NCBI RefSeq assembly: GCF_014287675.1 | Contig: NZ_JACOPQ010000012.1 | Span: forward strand, 58,774-122,773 | Source of the DNA: Lawsonibacter faecis | GTDB lineage: Bacteria > Bacillota > Clostridia > Oscillospirales > Oscillospiraceae | Reading direction: 5' to 3' | DNA: 64,000 bases | In this document: positions 50,496 to 62,585 of the stretch, one piece after another | How positions within the stretch are numbered: the stretch's first letter is position 1 | Layout: the number at the start of each line of letters is the position of its first letter | Notes under the pieces: generated by a model | Databases searched by the model: none | What the model was told of the DNA's origin: nothing | Seen by the model: only the letters and a program-made list of their open reading frames with translations | Made by a program: the position numbers and the translations under genes

Positions 50496-52013
50496 CTACC
50501 CTTTCAGATAGTCCGACGCACGGTACTGGAGGGCCTCGGCCAGGTGGCGAACCTGGATGTCCGCGCTGCCGTCGAGGTCGGCGATGGTGCGTCCCACGCG
50601 GAGGATGCGGTCGTAGCTGCGGGCGGTGAGGCCCATGCGCTCAAAGGCCCCCTTCATCAGCGACTGGCAGGCGTCGTCCAGACGGCAGTATGCGCGCAGC
50701 TCCTTCTGGTCCATCCGGGCATTGCAGGCCGGGCCGGCCGGGCCGAAGCGGGCGGTCTGGACCGCCCGGGCGGCGTTGACCCGGGCCCGGATGTCCGCCG
50801 AGGATTCGCTGCGGGCCGGGCGGGAAAGCTCGTCATACTCCAGGGGCGGTACCTCCACATGGAGGTCGATCCGGTCCAGCAGAGGGCCGGAGATACGGCT
50901 CTGGTACCTCTCCACCGCCGGCTCGGAGCAGCGGCACCGTCCGGACGGGTGGCCGTACCAGCCGCATTTGCAGGGGTTCATGGCGCATACCAGCATGAAG
51001 CGGGCGGGGTAGCTCACGCTGCCCGACGCCCGGGAGATGGTGACCTGTCCCTCCTCCAGGGGCTGGCGCAGGACCTCCAGCACGTCGGACTGGAACTCGG
51101 GCAGCTCATCCAGGAAGAGGACGCCGTTATGGGCCAGGGAGATCTCGCCGGGCCGGGGGTTGGAGCCGCCCCCCGCCATGCCCATGGGGGAGACGGTATG
51201 GTGGGGCGCACGGAAGGGACGCTCCGTCAGCAGCGGGTGCTCCCGGGTGGTGAGGCCCATGACCGAGTGGACCTCGGTGCTCTCCAGGGCCTCCCGCTCC
51301 GTCATGCCGGGCAGGATGGAGGGCAGCCGCCGGGCCAGCATGGACTTACCCGATCCGGGAGGGCCCACCATGCAGATATTATGTCCCCCGGCGGCGGCGA
51401 TCTCCAGGGCCCGCTTCACATGCTCCTGGCCCTTCACATCGGCGAAGTCGGGGGCGGCGGGGGTGTCCCCGGACGGGGACCAGGGGGACGCGGGGGAGAG
51501 GCGTTCCTCCCCGGTGAGATGCTTGACAAGTTCCTCCACAGTGGACACACCGTAGACCTTCAGCCCCCCGGCCAGGGTGGCCTCGGCGGCGCTGTCGGAC
51601 GGAACATAGAGCTCCTCCACCCCGACGCGACGGGCGGCCATGGCCATGGGGAGCATCCCGGCCACGGAGCGCAGTTCGCCAGCCAGGGACAATTCCCCCA
51701 CGAAGGCGGCCCGGGAGAAATCTCCCCTGAGCTGGCCCCCGGCGGCCAGAATGCCCACCAGGATGGGCAGGTCGTACACTGTGCCGGCCTTTCGCCTCGC
51801 GGCGGGGGCCAGATTCACCGTGATGCGGGAGACGGGGAAGGCGAAGCCGCAGTTCTTGATGGCGGCGCGGACCCGCTCCCGGGCCTCCTTCACCGCCGCG
51901 TCGGGCAGGCCCACGATGTCGAAGGCCGGCAGTCCGCCGGAGAGGTCGCACTCAGCGGCGACCTCGTACCCCTCCACGCCGGTGAGACCGAGGGAACGAA
52001 TTTTGATGACCAT
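50496..52013 (-). CDS. YifB/ComM-family AAA+ ATPase
   Basis: A 505-residue magnesium-chelatase-like ATPase. The N-terminal ChlI domain starts with VIKIRSLGLTGVEGYEV, the AAA core has Walker A GPPGSGKSMLARRLPSI and Walker B VLFLDELPEF, then a C-terminal Mg_chelatase_C domain (GADLDGS-type DLDGSADI). ComM acts as a branch-migration helicase in transformation in Gram-negatives; the role in Firmicutes is less clear. ATG 52013 with a GGAGG site. The 482-bp gap to the XRE gene end holds no gene beyond GC-rich spacer at 50314-50495. Confidence 0.9.
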   Translation of the reverse strand: MVIKIRSLGLTGVEGYEVAAECDLSGGLPAFDIVGLPDAAVKEARERVRAAIKNCGFAFPVSRITVNLAPAARRKAGTVYDLPILVGILAAGGQLRGDFSRAAFVGELSLAGELRSVAGMLPMAMAARRVGVEELYVPSDSAAEATLAGGLKVYGVSTVEELVKHLTGEERLSPASPWSPSGDTPAAPDFADVKGQEHVKRALEIAAAGGHNICMVGPPGSGKSMLARRLPSILPGMTEREALESTEVHSVMGLTTREHPLLTERPFRAPHHTVSPMGMAGGGSNPRPGEISLAHNGVLFLDELPEFQSDVLEVLRQPLEEGQVTISRASGSVSYPARFMLVCAMNPCKCGWYGHPSGRCRCSEPAVERYQSRISGPLLDRIDLHVEVPPLEYDELSRPARSESSADIRARVNAARAVQTARFGPAGPACNARMDQKELRAYCRLDDACQSLMKGAFERMGLTARSYDRILRVGRTIADLDGSADIQVRHLAEALQYRASDYLKG

Positions 52014-52295
52014 GGGCGGGCCTCCTTCCTTGACTGAGGTGCGGGGACGGGGGATGTGCGGGCGGGCATCCGTAAGCTTGCTGGTTTATTCCAGATAGCG
52101 GCAAAAAAGGTAGGCCGGCGCTGAATAAGCGATTTCCAAATTACGGACCTGTAATTTTATTATTATAGTCCATGAGAGCCTGCTTTTCAACGAGAGAAAG
52201 GCCATTATTTGACTTTCATACCTTTTTAATGATGGGTTAAAGGCAAGAGTAACGAAAAAAGTATTAAAAAAAACCTCGAATGGTGCAAGATTCAA

Positions 52296-52324
52296 TTTAC
52301 AAAGTGAACCATTAGTGATAAAAT
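52296..52324 (+). promoter_or_regulatory. Sigma-A-type promoter of nifJ
   Basis: TTTACA (52296-52301), 17-base spacer, TAAAAT (52319-52324), 60 nt before the start. It lies in a 370-nt AT-rich spacer (52014-52383) that carries no gene; the sudden drop in GC there marks a promoter-rich region. Confidence 0.65.
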
Positions 52325-52383
52325 ACCATAGCTGAATCGGTATTTCACCTCGCACAAGTTGACATAAGGAGGAATCGTTCAAA

Positions 52384-56052
<3,669 letters not shown>

Positions 56053-56062
56053 AATTGCGCAA

Positions 56063-56094
56063 AACGGGCCCCGGACACATGTCCGGGGCCCGTT
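56063..56094 (+). terminator. Terminator of nifJ (copy 1)
   Basis: AACGGGCCCCGGACA, CAT loop... exact complement TGTCCGGGGCCCGTT; 14-15 bp stem followed by CTTG. A second copy lies at 56332-56363 within the duplicated segment. Confidence 0.85.
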
Positions 56095-56099
56095 CTTGT

Positions 56100-56266
56100 C
56101 AGGGCGGACGACGAGGGGGCCCCATCGGAGATGGGGCGGCGCCTGCGCCGCACAAGCGTTTCCGCCCGGCGCCGCCGGGTGGAAACCTTGATGCCGGGGC
56201 GATTCACCCGCCCCGTGCAGCTCAAATAAAACGGGTCCCCGCACGGCCCTGGCCGGGTGGGGAGCG
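56100..56266. repeat. Spacer element between the two nifJ 3' ends
   Basis: GC-rich spacer carrying a palindrome GGGGCG (56196-56201) / CGCCCC (56209-56214) with ATTCAC in the loop, then an AAATAAAA patch (56224-56231) and a CGGGTCCCC block. It resembles the cinA duplication segment and the 5155-5311 spacer. Confidence 0.5.
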
Positions 56267-56368
56267 GTCCGCCAAGGCCCGGTACGAGCACCTGCTCAAG
56301 CTGGTTGAGCTCTACAAGTAAAATTGCGCAAAACGGGCCCCGGACACATGTCCGGGACCCGTTTTTGT
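56267..56368. repeat. Duplicated nifJ 3' end with terminator (copy 2)
   Basis: 102 bases identical to 55998-56099 except for two changes. It holds the last 18 nifJ codons, the stop and a second terminator hairpin. Having lost the front of the gene, it codes for nothing, but it leaves two terminators in series. Confidence 0.9.
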
Positions 56369-56542
56369 ATATGCGGGCTTCCCGGCGGGGTGATGACAGA
56401 CCGAGGGGGGCTCAGGCCTTATGGGGGAGTGCCCGCGTTGAGACGCTTCTGCCCGTAAATATCCGCTTTTTCCTATACCCATGGCCTCAGCTGTGGTATT
56501 CTTTAACCTGGAACCAAGTATACCTGCACTGAGGAGGCCGCC

Positions 56543-57910
56543 ATGAATCAAAAAGGACTCACCCAGGGCGACATTAAGTCGACCCTGCTCCGATTTACCC
56601 TGCCCTTTCTGGCCGCCAGCCTGCTGCAATTTCTCTACGGCGCGGCGGATCTGATTATCGTCGGACGGTTCGCCGACACGGCGGGCGTGTCGGCGGTCTC
56701 CACCGGGAGCCAGATTATGATGGCGGTGACGGGGCTCATCATGGGACTGGCCTCGGGCGGCACGGTGATCATCGGTCAGTACTGGGGGGCCAGGCGGCGG
56801 GAGGACGTGTCCGCCACCATCGGCACCATGTTCACCTTTTTCACCATCCTGGCCGTCGCCATGACCGCGCTGGTGACCCTGTGCACCAACCTCTTCGTGG
56901 ACCTGATGCGGGTGCCGGCTGCGGCGGTGCCCCAGGCGCGGCAGTATATTTTCATCTGCGGTTGCGGCGTTCTCTTCATCACGGGGTACAACATGGTCAG
57001 CGGCATCCTGCGTGGGCTTGGAGACTCCAAGAACCCCATGATATTTGTCTTAATCGCCTGCATCGCCAATATCATCGGCGACCTCATCCTGGTGGGGCCG
57101 CTTCAGATGGGCGCGGCGGGCGCGGCCATCGCCACCGTGGCTGCCCAGGGCCTCTCCCTGCTGCTGTCGGTCTTTGTGCTGCGAAAAAAGGACTTCCCCT
57201 TTGATTTCCGGCGGGAGAGCTTCCGCATCGACGGCAAGAAGCTGGGGACCCTGGTGAAAATCGGTACGCCGGTGGCGATTCAAAACGTGCTGGTGAGTCT
57301 CTCCTTCCTCATCATCGGCTCCACCGTCAACAACATGGGCCTGGCGGAGTCGGCGGCGGTGGGCGCCTCGGGCCGGATCAGCGACTTCTGCATGATGGGG
57401 CCCATCTCCTTTTTCTCCTCCATTTCGGCCATGACGGCCCAAAACATCGGCGCGGGCCAGGACGACCGGGCCAAGCAGACGCTGCGCTGGGGCATCGCCT
57501 TCTCTCTGGTCTTCGGGGCGGTGATGTTTACCCTGATTCAGCTCTTCCCCAGAGAGGCCATCGGCATTATCCGGCAGGACAGCGCGGTGATGGAGGCGGG
57601 GGCGCTCTACCTGCGCGCATTCAGCTTCGACGTAATTCTGGTCTGCTTCGTCTTTTGCCTCAACGGCTTCTTCGGCGGCTGCGGACGGACAGGCTTCACC
57701 ATGGTCAACTCCCTGGTGTCCACCTTTGCCGTACGGGTGCCCGTGACCCTCTTCGTGAGCAGCCTCCCCGGCGCGACCCTCTTCCACATCGGCCTGGCGG
57801 CCCCCCTTGCCTCCGCCCTTCAGATTGTGATACAATTGGTCTACCTGAAGCTGGGCCGCTGGAAGGGCGGCTCGGTGGTGGAGAAGCTGCCGGAGGGTGA
57901 GGCGGTATGA
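56543..57910 (+). CDS. MATE-family multidrug exporter
   Basis: A 455-residue protein with about twelve membrane helices and the two MATE halves; the first half begins LLRFTLPFLAASLLQFLYGAADLIIVGRF, with the conserved acidic residue in helix 1 and PxxA-like turns. Members export drugs or metabolites with sodium or proton antiport. ATG 56543 with GAGGAGG. The next gene overlaps its end by 4 nt, so they are coupled. Substrate unknown. Confidence 0.88.
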   Translation: MNQKGLTQGDIKSTLLRFTLPFLAASLLQFLYGAADLIIVGRFADTAGVSAVSTGSQIMMAVTGLIMGLASGGTVIIGQYWGARRREDVSATIGTMFTFFTILAVAMTALVTLCTNLFVDLMRVPAAAVPQARQYIFICGCGVLFITGYNMVSGILRGLGDSKNPMIFVLIACIANIIGDLILVGPLQMGAAGAAIATVAAQGLSLLLSVFVLRKKDFPFDFRRESFRIDGKKLGTLVKIGTPVAIQNVLVSLSFLIIGSTVNNMGLAESAAVGASGRISDFCMMGPISFFSSISAMTAQNIGAGQDDRAKQTLRWGIAFSLVFGAVMFTLIQLFPREAIGIIRQDSAVMEAGALYLRAFSFDVILVCFVFCLNGFFGGCGRTGFTMVNSLVSTFAVRVPVTLFVSSLPGATLFHIGLAAPLASALQIVIQLVYLKLGRWKGGSVVEKLPEGEAV

Positions 57911-58296
57911 CGGCGCAGGTCCTGGAATTTTTGGGTGGAAACCCTGGGCGCACCGCCCTGTTTGAGGCCATGGAACGCGTGATCTCAGAGCTGGGAGACT
58001 GTGAGCTGTCAGTGGCCAAGACCCAGATCTCCTGGGGAAATCCATTTAAATTCGCATTTCTCTCCAACCCGCCCCGGAGCCTGGTGCGCCAGGGCCGGGC
58101 GGAGGATTGTCTGCTGCTGTCCTTCGGCCTGGACCATCGGGAGGAGCACCCGCGTATCGCGGCGGCCGCCAACCCCTATCCGGACCGCTGGACCCACCAT
58201 GTGGTTTTGGCAGAGCCGGGGGATATCGACGAAACTGTGAAAAATTGGCTGGAATGTGGCTATATCTTTGCCAAACTTAAAAAAAGAAGGCGTTAG
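57907..58296 (+). CDS. DUF5655-like small protein
   Basis: A 129-residue soluble protein with a segment typical of DUF5655-type domains (KTQISWGNPFKFAFLSNP...WTHHVVL) and a basic C-terminal tail. Function unknown. ATG overlaps the MATE stop by 4 nt (ATGA), so it is translationally coupled and probably in the same operon. The weakness is that the domain call is by eye. Confidence 0.65.
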   Translation: MTAQVLEFLGGNPGRTALFEAMERVISELGDCELSVAKTQISWGNPFKFAFLSNPPRSLVRQGRAEDCLLLSFGLDHREEHPRIAAAANPYPDRWTHHVVLAEPGDIDETVKNWLECGYIFAKLKKRRR

Positions 58297-58324
58297 AGAG
58301 CGGCTTTTTTGTGCCGCTCTCTAA
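58293..58324 (+). terminator. Terminator after the DUF5655-like gene
   Basis: TTAGAGAGCGGC, eight-base T-rich loop, GCCGCTCTCTAA followed by TTGTTT. The first arm begins in the stop codon. Confidence 0.8.
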
Positions 58325-58428
58325 TTGTTTTTGAGAGAAACCGGACGTATAATGTCAAGGTTGAAAAATTGCCGCGTGGTTTGCGCCGGTTCCCGTGTGA
58401 ACAACGGGAACCGGCGCAAGTTACGCGG
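58325..58428 (+). promoter_or_regulatory. Promoter and long leader hairpin of the antiporter gene
   Basis: TTGTTT (58325-58330), 17-base spacer, TATAAT (58348-58353). The leader then contains a 16-bp perfect stem TTGCGCCGGTTCCCGT (58381-58396) / ACGGGAACCGGCGCAA (58404-58419), extended outward by CCGCGT (58372-58377) / ACGCGG (58423-58428). The hairpin ends just before the GGAAGGGAG ribosome binding site of the antiporter. Confidence 0.65.
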
Positions 58429-58446
58429 CGGGAAGGGAGATAAATT

Positions 58447-59757
58447 ATGTCCTACAAGTATCTGCTCGACATCGCGATCATCCTGCTGGCCACCAAGCTC
58501 CTGGGGATGCTCACCCGCAAGTTCCAGCTGCCCCAGGTGGTGGGTGCGCTGCTGGCCGGTCTCATTCTGGGGCCCGCCCTGCTGGGCGTCATTGAGGGCG
58601 GCGAGCTTCTGACCCAGCTGTCCGAGATGGGGGTCATCGTCATCATGTTCTCCGCCGGAATGGGGACCGACATCCAGGAGCTGAAGCACTCCGGCAAGTC
58701 CGGCTTCCTGGTGGCCCTTTGCGGCGTCCTGATCCCCCTGGCCATGGGCGCGCTGCTGGCCTTTTTCTTCAACCGGGGGGAGTTCGCCCACCCCGGAAGC
58801 CCCCTGCTTCAGAATATCTTTATCGGAGTCATCCTCACGGCCACCTCGGTTTCCATCTCCGTGGAGACCCTGAAGGAGCTGGGCAAGCTCTCCACCAGGG
58901 TGGGCAACACCATCCTGGCCGCCGCCCTCATCGACGATGTGCTGGGCCTCATCTGCCTGACCGTCGTCACCAGCCTGGGGGGCGACAATGTGAACATCGG
59001 CCTGGTGCTGGTGAAGATTGTCCTCTTCTTCGTCTTTGCGGCGGCGGTGGGCTTCGCCTTCGTCAAATTCTTTAACTGGTACACCACCAAAAAGGGCAAC
59101 CAGGACCTGCGCCGCTGGCCGGTGGCGGCCTTTGTGCTGTGCCTGCTGATGAGCTACTGCGCCGAGGAGTTCTTCGGTGTGGCGGATATCATCGGCGCCT
59201 TCTCCGCGGGGCTTATCATCACCCTGACCCCAAAGGCCAAGTATGTGGAGAGCAAATTCGCGCCCCTCTCCTACCTGCTCCTCACCCCCATCTTTTTTGC
59301 CAATATCGGTCTGAAGGTGGTGCTGCCGCCGATGGGCCTGCAGATCGTGCTCTTCGCGGTGCTGCTGGTGGCGGTGGCCCTCCTCTCCAAGCTGGTGGGC
59401 TGCGGGATCGGCGCCCGGTTCTCCGGCTTCCAGGGGATGCAGTGCGTCCAGGTGGGCTGCGGCATGGCCTGCCGGGGCGAGGTGGCCCTCATCGTGGCCA
59501 ACAAGGGCATGGCCATGGGACTGATGCCCGCCGCTTTCTTCGGGCCGGTGATTATCATGGTGGTGTGCTGCGCGGTATTCACGCCCATCCTCCTCAAGCT
59601 CTCCTTCCGGGGCGAGGACGCCTACAGCGGACTGGAGGGCAGCGCACTGGTGGACTCCTACGAGGCCGTGGAGCAGATGGACATTGTGGCCGAGAGCGTA
59701 CTGGAGGCCGAATGGGAGCGCCAGTACGGCGACCGGGTGAAGCACGAGTGGGTGTAA
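58447..59757 (+). CDS. Cation:proton antiporter, CPA2 (Kef/Nha-type)
   Basis: A 436-residue protein with about thirteen helices. The first part (QLPQVVGALLAGLILGPALLG) and the central pair of conserved acidic residues (Asp near LIDDVLGLICL) match CPA2 antiporters, which move sodium or potassium against protons. No TrkA-N domain is attached, and the cytoplasmic tail is about 55 residues. ATG 58447. The leader carries a large hairpin. Confidence 0.9.
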   Translation: MSYKYLLDIAIILLATKLLGMLTRKFQLPQVVGALLAGLILGPALLGVIEGGELLTQLSEMGVIVIMFSAGMGTDIQELKHSGKSGFLVALCGVLIPLAMGALLAFFFNRGEFAHPGSPLLQNIFIGVILTATSVSISVETLKELGKLSTRVGNTILAAALIDDVLGLICLTVVTSLGGDNVNIGLVLVKIVLFFVFAAAVGFAFVKFFNWYTTKKGNQDLRRWPVAAFVLCLLMSYCAEEFFGVADIIGAFSAGLIITLTPKAKYVESKFAPLSYLLLTPIFFANIGLKVVLPPMGLQIVLFAVLLVAVALLSKLVGCGIGARFSGFQGMQCVQVGCGMACRGEVALIVANKGMAMGLMPAAFFGPVIIMVVCCAVFTPILLKLSFRGEDAYSGLEGSALVDSYEAVEQMDIVAESVLEAEWERQYGDRVKHEWV

Positions 59758-59771
59758 GGGCATAGAATGGC

Positions 59772-59800
59772 TTGCCCTTATGTGGGAAACGTGCTATGCT
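59772..59800 (+). promoter_or_regulatory. Promoter ahead of the mgtE leader
   Basis: TTGCCC (59772-59777), 17-base spacer, TATGCT (59795-59800), directly after the antiporter stop. A GGCGGA/TCCGCC hairpin (59808-59830) follows. Confidence 0.5.
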
Positions 59801-59859
59801 GATAAAAGGCGGAGCGATTTTAGTTCCGCCGGACTTGACTGAAAAAGGAGGAACATCAG

Positions 59860-59952
59860 GTGGACATAAGCGGCCGAAGTACGAAAACGAGCAGTGATAC
59901 CCATTTGCGGGACCGGGCTGAGATGACCGGCCTGATATTTCCTCTGATATAA
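59860..59952 (+). CDS. Possible 30-residue leader peptide before mgtE
   Basis: A GTG start has a perfect AAAGGAGG site eight bases upstream and opens a 30-codon frame (MDISGRSTKTSSDTHLRDRA, then EMTGLIFPLI) ending in TAA at 59950-59952. It sits in the 5' leader of mgtE, between its promoter and a large stem-loop. It resembles leader peptides that couple ribosome progress to gene expression; I know of no homologue. Translation is unproven. Confidence 0.45.
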   Translation: MDISGRSTKTSSDTHLRDRAEMTGLIFPLI

Positions 59953-59981
59953 TCGGGGTCATACCCCGCAGATGGCGATCA

Positions 59982-60025
59982 CCGCGGAGGGCCGCCGGAC
60001 TTTGCGTCCGGAGGCCCTGCCGCGG
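59982..60025 (+). promoter_or_regulatory. Large stem-loop in the mgtE leader
   Basis: CCGCGG (59982-59987) pairs with CCGCGG (60020-60025); inside it GGGCC...GGCCC and GCCGGAC...GTCCGG add further pairs. A smaller CGGGG/CCCCG stem lies just ahead. The structure ends 40 nt before the AGGAGG site of mgtE. Confidence 0.5.
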
Positions 60026-60079
60026 TTTGCCCGTTTGGTGACTTCCTTGCTGCCATGAATGCGACAGGAGGAATATCCA

Positions 60080-61426
60080 ATGGAAAAAAACCAGTTTGAG
60101 GCGCTGCGTGAACTAACGGAGCGCAGGGACTACCGCGCCCTGCGCACCGCGCTGGCGGAGGAGAACGAGGTGGACATCGCCGAGTTTATCGAGGCGCTGC
60201 CCGAGGAGAAGGCCACAGTGGCCTTCCGTACCCTGCCAAAGGAGCTGGCGGCGGAGGTATTCTCCAATCTGCCGCCCGAGACCCAGCAGGTCATCATCAT
60301 GTCGGTCACGGACCGGGAGCTGTCCGCCATCGTGGAGGACCTCTTTGTGGACGATGCGGTGGACATGCTGGAGGAATTGCCCGCCAATGTGGTGAGGCGG
60401 GTGCTTAAAAACGCTCATCCGGACACCCGCAAGCTCATCAACCAGTTTTTGAATTACCCGGAGAACTCGGTGGGGAGCATCATGACCGCCGAGTTTATGG
60501 ATCTGAAGAAGTCCATGACGGTGGAGGCCGCCATCAAGCACATCCGCCGGACGGGCGAGGAGTCCGAGAGCATCTACACCTGCTACGTCACCGACGCCTC
60601 CCGCCGTCTGGAGGGGGTTCTGACGGTGAAGGAGCTGCTGCTGGCCGGGGACGAGGAGATCGTGGCGGATTTGATGGAGACCGACCTCATCACCGCAGAG
60701 ACCACCGAGGACCGAGAGGAGGCCGTGGCGCGGATGATGAAGTACGACTTCATTACCATGCCCGTGGTGGACCGGGAGAACCGGCTGGTGGGCATCGTCA
60801 CCGTGGACGACGTGATGGACGTCATGGAGGAGGAGGCCACGGAGGACTTCGAGAAGATGGCGGCCATCGCCCCGTCGGAGAAGCCCTACCTCAAAACCAG
60901 CGCATTCTCCCTGGCCAAGCACCGAATTGTGTGGCTGCTGGTGCTGATGATCTCTGGCATGATCACCGGCGGAATACTGGGCCGGTATGAGGCAGCCTTC
61001 GCCGCCATGCCACTGCTGGTGACATTCATCCCCATGCTCACCGACACCGGCGGCAACGCGGGCAGTCAGAGCAGCACCCTCATCATCCGCGGCATGGCGG
61101 TGGGTGAGATCGGCCCCAGGGACTTTTTCAAGGTGCTCTGGAAGGAGCTGCGGGTGAGCCTGATGGTGGGCGCGGCGCTCTCTGCCGTCAACTATGTGCG
61201 GCTCATCCTCATGTACCCCGGCAATGAGATGACGGCGCTCACCGTGGCGCTGGCCCTCTTTGTCACGGTGCTGCTGGCCAAGACCATCGGCGGTATTCTG
61301 CCCATGGCCGCCAAGCTGGTCCACGCGGACCCGGCCATTATGGCCGCCCCGCTTATCACCACCATCGTGGACGCCATCTCCCTGGTGGTGTACTTCAAAA
61401 TCGCCTGTGCGCTGCTGCCGATCTAA
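60080..61426 (+). CDS. mgtE: Magnesium transporter MgtE
   Basis: A 448-residue Mg2+ channel. The N-terminal superhelical MgtE_N domain (about 1-130), two CBS domains (about 135-255; MTAEFMDLKKSMTV, MPVVDRENRLVGIVTVDDVMDV) and five membrane helices from about 285 onward are all present. The selectivity region shows TDTGGNAGSQSS, the family signature. ATG 60080 with AGGAGG; the longer frame from 60059 lacks one. The leader structure and peptide ahead suggest control by Mg2+ or growth state. Confidence 0.95.
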   Translation: MEKNQFEALRELTERRDYRALRTALAEENEVDIAEFIEALPEEKATVAFRTLPKELAAEVFSNLPPETQQVIIMSVTDRELSAIVEDLFVDDAVDMLEELPANVVRRVLKNAHPDTRKLINQFLNYPENSVGSIMTAEFMDLKKSMTVEAAIKHIRRTGEESESIYTCYVTDASRRLEGVLTVKELLLAGDEEIVADLMETDLITAETTEDREEAVARMMKYDFITMPVVDRENRLVGIVTVDDVMDVMEEEATEDFEKMAAIAPSEKPYLKTSAFSLAKHRIVWLLVLMISGMITGGILGRYEAAFAAMPLLVTFIPMLTDTGGNAGSQSSTLIIRGMAVGEIGPRDFFKVLWKELRVSLMVGAALSAVNYVRLILMYPGNEMTALTVALALFVTVLLAKTIGGILPMAAKLVHADPAIMAAPLITTIVDAISLVVYFKIACALLPI

Positions 61427-61551
61427 CTGTGCGCTCTCCGCAGGGCCCGGCCGGCCGTCACCTGGGCAGGCGGATGTTCGGGCTGGCTGCGAACCATACC
61501 GGGGTGGTCCCTCATAGTATGGACCATTGAAAGCAAGGAAGGTATGGCGCG

Positions 61552-62256
61552 GTGAGGGACATCATGTATTTGGCGCTGGGGGATTCAATCGCCACCGGCA
61601 CACTGCACAACTTCGCGAGGGTGACCAGCTATACAGAGTATCTGTACCATATGCTGAAACGGCGGGGCCGCAGGACGCGGATGGTGAGCCTGGCCCGGGA
61701 CGGCGATACTTCCCGCGAGCTGCTCTATCGCCTGGGACAGCCCTGGTTTCAGAGCTGGGTGCGGCGCGCCGACCTTATCACCGTTTCCATCGGCGGCAAC
61801 AACGTGATGCGCGCAGCCTCCATTCCGGGGTTTACCAGTGTGCGCGTCCCCCAAGCGGAGGCCGGCGTGGGTGTTTTCTGCTCCGACTGGGACAAAATTA
61901 TCGAGCGGCTGCGGACCCTGAACCCAGGCTGCACCCTGGTCGTCATGACGGTTTATAATCCCTATAACCACAGCCGGTACCTCGGCGGCGGCTACGGCGC
62001 GGATCGGGGGATGCGGGAGCTGACGGAGCGTTATCTCAGCCGCATCAACGGCGTCATCGAGTCGCAGTGCCGGGGGCGCTATGAGATTGCTGATATCCAT
62101 GCGCTGTTCGACCGCTTCGCCCACGGTGAGATGGGACGGGTAGCCAATCTCTACTCGCCTGGGCTCTATCTTCTGCGCAATCCCCATCCAACGGTTTACG
62201 GACACCGGCTGATCGCCCGGGCACATGCGGATGCCATCGAGGGGCTGCTCCATTGA
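61552..62256 (+). CDS. SGNH/GDSL-family hydrolase
   Basis: A 234-residue protein with the four blocks of the family: block I GDSIATG (serine nucleophile), block II with the oxyanion Gly, block III SIGGNN, and block V NPHPTVYGH with the catalytic His. Such enzymes deacetylate or hydrolyse esters, often of cell wall or lipid substrates. There is no signal peptide. The start is a GTG at 61552 with AAGGAAGG upstream; ATG 61564 is an alternative. Confidence 0.82.
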   Translation: MRDIMYLALGDSIATGTLHNFARVTSYTEYLYHMLKRRGRRTRMVSLARDGDTSRELLYRLGQPWFQSWVRRADLITVSIGGNNVMRAASIPGFTSVRVPQAEAGVGVFCSDWDKIIERLRTLNPGCTLVVMTVYNPYNHSRYLGGGYGADRGMRELTERYLSRINGVIESQCRGRYEIADIHALFDRFAHGEMGRVANLYSPGLYLLRNPHPTVYGHRLIARAHADAIEGLLH

Positions 62257-62373
62257 CATCCCTAAATGGGCGGGCTTGCGCAATGGGGGCAGCAGGTAAA
62301 AGCCTTAGTCTGCGCTGAGGGCGCGCCTGCGGCGAGGCGTCAGCTCGGCATGGGCGTTTTGTATGTACCGCTC

Positions 62374-62402
62374 TTGAGAAATAAATGCCATTGTGGTAAA
62401 AT
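62374..62402 (+). promoter_or_regulatory. Sigma-A-type promoter of ychF
   Basis: TTGAGA (62374-62379), 17-base spacer, TAAAAT (62397-62402). The 329-nt spacer between the SGNH gene and ychF (62257-62585) holds this promoter and no gene; the leader is about 175 nt. Confidence 0.65.
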
Positions 62403-62585
62403 ATCAAATACTGCATTGCTGTCCCTCCGCGCCGGGAGAGGGGCGGAGGGGCAAAGACTTCAGCCGTCCTTTGAGATATGTGAAACTGCCGGGGCGTACC
62501 GGGTTGTGCCAACGGTGCAAAATGGCGTACAGGCCAGTGCGGGCACTCCGCAAACCCCTTGAAAAATAAGGAGATGTAAAAATAT

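Noticed and set aside
59895..59945. CTGAGATGACC reminiscent of a TPP riboswitch core before mgtE
   Set aside because: The other conserved block (ACCTGAT...GGATAATGCC...GCGTAGGGA) is missing, the gene is not related to thiamine, and the stretch lies inside the small open frame.
59758..60079. M-box magnesium riboswitch ahead of mgtE
   Set aside because: The conserved blocks of the ykoK leader were looked for and not seen; a model search would decide.
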